DNA from: an uncultured SAR86 cluster bacterium
GTDB taxonomy: Bacteria; Pseudomonadota; Gammaproteobacteria; Magnimaribacterales; D2472
DNA length: 64,000 bases
Direction: 5' to 3'
NCBI GenBank assembly: GCA_902558095.1
Contig: CACECP010000005.1
Coordinates: forward strand, 16,387-80,386
Shown: piece after piece, positions 61,357-64,000 of the stretch
Position numbering within the stretch: position 1 is the first letter of the stretch
Layout: every line of letters begins with the position of its first letter
Translations under genes and position numbers: made by a program
The notes under the pieces: generated by a model
Database searches by the model: none
What the model was told of the DNA's origin: nothing
Seen by the model: the letters and a program-made list of their open reading frames with translations, nothing else

Positions 61357-62579
61357 TTGTTTTTAATAGATTTTTTTAATACTTCTAGAGTCCCTTTAGC
61401 CTGAGCATCTCTTGAAAATATACTTGAAGAGCTTTTACTATTATTTTTTAATCTGATATATAGCTCCTTGTCTTTTTTCAACATGCTAAAGTTTTTTGCA
61501 AGATCTTGCGGAGAATCTGCGATTGATATAAGCCCGCTTTGAGTTTCTCTAATTATATCAGCTCCCTCACTTTGAGGACCAGAATAAACTATTGGCAATC
61601 CTATAGCCATAGTTTCAAAAATTTTTGATGGAATAACAGTTTCAAATGTTGGATCATTTTTAAGATGAACCAAGCCAGCATCAGCAATGCTCCAATATTT
61701 AGCTAACTCTGTTCTGGGTTTTCTATCAATAAAGTGTACATTTGTAATTTTTAATTTATCTACAGCGTTAATCATTGAAGTTTTTTCTGCGCCTTCTCCA
61801 ATAAATAATAGATGAATGTCCTCATTTTCAACAATTTTTGCAGCATGAATTGAATTTAGTAGATTATGAGCCAAACCATGTGTTCCGAAGTATGCAATAA
61901 CAAATTTACCATTTAATCCCAAATCTTCTGCTAATTTTTCATCATATTTATATCTTTTAAACAAATTTATGTTTGCTCCATTTATAACAACATGTAATTT
62001 TTTGTTTGAAATTCCTTTTTTTAATAAATTTTTCTTGAAGGCATTAGTAAGTAAAATAATATTATTAGCCCTTTTATATATAAAATTTTCTATATAAGTA
62101 AAAATTTTATATATAAAAGAGTCTTTTTTTACATTTGTTGTTGCTGCTATAGATTCAGGCCACAAATCTCTTATCTCGACAACATGAGGAATATTTCTAA
62201 AAATAGAATAAAAAATCGCCCCTATTGGAGTAAAAATATGCGGAGATGTGGATATTACAACATCAGGTTTCTCAACAAAAAAAGCATTTATAAAAGAAGT
62301 TATTGAATATGAGATATAGTCAATAGTCCTTTTAAAAGTTCCTTTATTCTCTGCCATAAAAGTCCAAACTCGCAGAACTTTAATATTTTCAATATTTTCC
62401 CATGACCTAAATTTATTATCATATCCGTCATATGTTTTTCCACTTGGATAATTTGGAAAATTAGTGATTACAGTAACATCATATCCTTGGTCGACCCAAA
62501 TTTTACAACGATCGTAAACATGAGCAGCAGGTGCACCAATTTCAGGAACAAAATAATCACTAAAAAATAATATTTTCAT
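61353..62579 (-). CDS. Glycosyltransferase family 4 (WbuB-like)
   Basis: A 408-residue GT-B glycosyltransferase. The acceptor domain begins ILFFSDYFVPEIGAPAAHVY near 3-22 and includes VTVITNFPNYPSGKTYDGY near 35-53, characteristic of WbuB-like enzymes of O-antigen and exopolysaccharide loci. The donor domain has FVIAYFGTHGLAHNL near 226, IHLLFIGEGAEK near 258 and PSKIFETMAIGLPIVYSG near 318-335 with the GT4 Glu. Sugar donor is likely a UDP-amino sugar by family, not shown here. It overlaps both neighbours by 4 bp. Confidence 0.87.
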   Translation of the reverse strand: MKILFFSDYFVPEIGAPAAHVYDRCKIWVDQGYDVTVITNFPNYPSGKTYDGYDNKFRSWENIENIKVLRVWTFMAENKGTFKRTIDYISYSITSFINAFFVEKPDVVISTSPHIFTPIGAIFYSIFRNIPHVVEIRDLWPESIAATTNVKKDSFIYKIFTYIENFIYKRANNIILLTNAFKKNLLKKGISNKKLHVVINGANINLFKRYKYDEKLAEDLGLNGKFVIAYFGTHGLAHNLLNSIHAAKIVENEDIHLLFIGEGAEKTSMINAVDKLKITNVHFIDRKPRTELAKYWSIADAGLVHLKNDPTFETVIPSKIFETMAIGLPIVYSGPQSEGADIIRETQSGLISIADSPQDLAKNFSMLKKDKELYIRLKNNSKSSSSIFSRDAQAKGTLEVLKKSIKNK

Positions 62580-64000
62580 ATGTTAATTATTAAACTTGAT
62601 TTTTTGAATTTTGTATCACTTAAAACTAGTGTTTTTGTATTTTTTAGAATGCCAAACTCGCTGGCATATTTAGACTGTTTGATTTCGACATGATCACATT
62701 TCGCTTTCCACAAAAATTTTTTTCCGTCTGGCATTATGAAAGACCCTGATTTATTCTGTAAATTAGATTCAATTTTTATATTTGGATGCAAATGAAATCT
62801 TACACATCCCTTAAATTCTCCAACATTTAATTCATCATTTATAATAATATTATCCTTGCTAATACATATTTCTCTTTTATGTATAAGTTTTTTGTTTAAA
62901 AAAGAATATCCATCATGCTCTCCATAAACTTCAATTGCATCGGAAGATTCTTTCATGTTGGTTTTTAGAACTTTTGCTCTTGAGCCCACCCTAAATGAAC
63001 TCCAAACTTCTGAAGAGTCTCTATCCTCTACTTCTAATGTGGTGTGTGATTTTGTTCCACGCTCATATGCTCTTCTTGGACATGGTTCATATAATGAAGT
63101 TCCCAGATTTATAAATAGTCTATATTTTAAATATGACAATTCAAATGATAAAGTATCAGCGTGTCCATGACCTGGTTGATACAATGGTCCGATATCACCA
63201 CAATCAAAGAAAATAAAGAAGTTATCTTTTATAATCTTATAATATCCTGAATCTTTAAAAAAAATAACCTCATTTTTATCGCATTTTATTAGATCTGGTA
63301 AAAGTTTTAGGGACTTATTGACATAGTATGATGGTTCCTTTGAAATACCTACAGCAGAATCATTAAAGTAGGGTATTTCTCCATCTGGATGGACTATGTT
63401 AATTAACCAAAAATACATCTTTTTTATAGTTGATTCCAAAATGTTCCTGCAATTAAATAATGCTCCTTGATTTTGCTCGCTTGAAGTTAAAGTTAATTCA
63501 TATATTTCTAGAAATAAATCTAACATTAAGCAATGATATGACGGAGATAGTTCAAAATGTGCTCCATCATCTAATATTTGCTCGTTTATCTCTTTTTTTA
63601 AAATTTTAATACCTTTATTTAACCATTTATCAGGCTCATCACCCTGAAAGAAAAGACCAGCAAAAATTAATGCTTTTGAGTTCTCTAATATATGGTTTCC
63701 AAGCAAATGGTATTCTATTGATTTGTTTAAATGTCTTATTTGTTCTAATAGGCTTTTTATTTCCATTTCCGAATATGAGTTTTCATTTGAAAAGAATTTT
63801 ATCCAATTAACTATTCTTAGTGATAGCGTATATGGATCCCAACCCGGACCTTTATAATTTCTGGGGTTATCTGTGATCCAATTTTTTATATGAGTTTTTT
63901 TATATTTTAACTTTATGTTAGATGCGAGAAGATCATTAAAATAATGAAGATTATATGTCCATAGAAGTGGTATTTCTTCATTATTCCAATCTTTTGGAAA
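62576..64000 (-). CDS. Heparinase II/III-like protein (5' end outside window)
   Basis: A polysaccharide-lyase-like protein, at least 474 residues. The frame stays open to base 64000, upstream of the internal ATG at 63766. The upstream part reads LWTYNLHYFNDLL and GWDPYTLSLRIVNWIKFF, typical N-terminal heparinase II/III family sequences, so 63766 is not the true start. The helical barrel contains DDGAHFELSPSYHCLMLDL near the middle, and the C-terminal beta domain has QPGHGHADTLSFEL and RGTKSHTTLEVEDRDSSEVW. Such proteins are common in O-antigen/exopolysaccharide loci. It overlaps the glycosyltransferase by 4 bp. Confidence 0.83.
   Translation of the reverse strand, partial: FPKDWNNEEIPLLWTYNLHYFNDLLASNIKLKYKKTHIKNWITDNPRNYKGPGWDPYTLSLRIVNWIKFFSNENSYSEMEIKSLLEQIRHLNKSIEYHLLGNHILENSKALIFAGLFFQGDEPDKWLNKGIKILKKEINEQILDDGAHFELSPSYHCLMLDLFLEIYELTLTSSEQNQGALFNCRNILESTIKKMYFWLINIVHPDGEIPYFNDSAVGISKEPSYYVNKSLKLLPDLIKCDKNEVIFFKDSGYYKIIKDNFFIFFDCGDIGPLYQPGHGHADTLSFELSYLKYRLFINLGTSLYEPCPRRAYERGTKSHTTLEVEDRDSSEVWSSFRVGSRAKVLKTNMKESSDAIEVYGEHDGYSFLNKKLIHKREICISKDNIIINDELNVGEFKGCVRFHLHPNIKIESNLQNKSGSFIMPDGKKFLWKAKCDHVEIKQSKYASEFGILKNTKTLVLSDTKFKKSSLIINI

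Noticed and set aside
63576..63766. ATG 63766 as start of the heparinase-like protein
   Set aside because: The frame continues upstream to the window edge with conserved family sequence (LHYFNDLL, GWDPYTLSLRIVNW).
1..64000. Insertion sequences, prophage genes, rRNA operon or replication origin
   Set aside because: No transposase, integrase, phage structural gene, rRNA or DnaA-box cluster was seen on reading the window.

Overview
The window is AT-rich (roughly one third G+C by eye), packed with genes, and has very short intergenic gaps and many 1-17 bp gene overlaps. The gene content is gammaproteobacterial: infC-rpmI-rplT-pheS-pheT-ihfA order, guaB-guaA, nagZ, Prc, FumC, PhhB, and a Wza/YjbH export pair. 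With several acyl-CoA catabolic genes, a TonB-dependent receptor, a photolyase and a DmdA/GcvT-like protein, it looks like a streamlined marine surface-water gammaproteobacterium of the SAR86 type. The taxon is an inference from style and content; no rRNA gene is present.

Layout. 1-2.4 kb: the 3' end of a GH3 glycosidase, a periplasmic MsrA-thioredoxin-like-MsrB fusion and a glutathione transferase. 2.4-11.5 kb: a seven-gene operon resembling the acyclic-terpene (atu) / leucine (liu) catabolic clusters (biotin-dependent carboxylase beta and alpha, TetR regulator, AtuA, crotonase, two acyl-CoA dehydrogenases), with a candidate operator in the divergent promoter. 11.5-17 kb: Prc protease, XthA, GNAT, TadA, a CIA30-domain protein and a DmdA/GcvT-like protein. 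17-19 kb: an overlapping methyltransferase / P-loop kinase / nucleotidyltransferase trio of unknown role. 19-29.5 kb: lipid, cofactor and salvage genes plus small envelope proteins. 29.5-31.3 kb: a 1.7-kb island of three unrecognised genes downstream of guaA, bounded by a 26-bp copy of the guaA 3' end, with 14-bp inverted repeats and an internal 51-bp direct repeat. 31-38.7 kb: a purine block (guaA, guaB, a phosphoribosyltransferase, a TonB receptor, an AzgA-type permease). 38.7-48 kb: pterin dehydratase, fumarase, aldolase, aldehyde dehydrogenase, formate-THF ligase, photolyase, inositol phosphatase, sorbosone-type dehydrogenase. 48-52 kb: a WecA-like transferase with a large periplasmic insertion, a TerB protein, a carboxylesterase and tRNA-Pro(GGG). 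52-56.6 kb: a secreted PAPT-repeat protein with its own terminator, then YjbH and Wza-like exopolysaccharide export genes. 56.6-60.6 kb: the translation operon, in which both PheRS subunits lack their N-terminal tRNA-binding domains. 60.7-64 kb: PdxH-like oxidase, glycosyltransferase and a heparinase II/III-like protein cut by the window end.

The most noteworthy observations are the double domain loss in phenylalanyl-tRNA synthetase, the repeat-bounded island at guaA, the atu-like operon, the methyltransferase/kinase/nucleotidyltransferase cassette and the WecA-like protein with a periplasmic insertion. All assignments come from reading motifs and context; no database search was possible.
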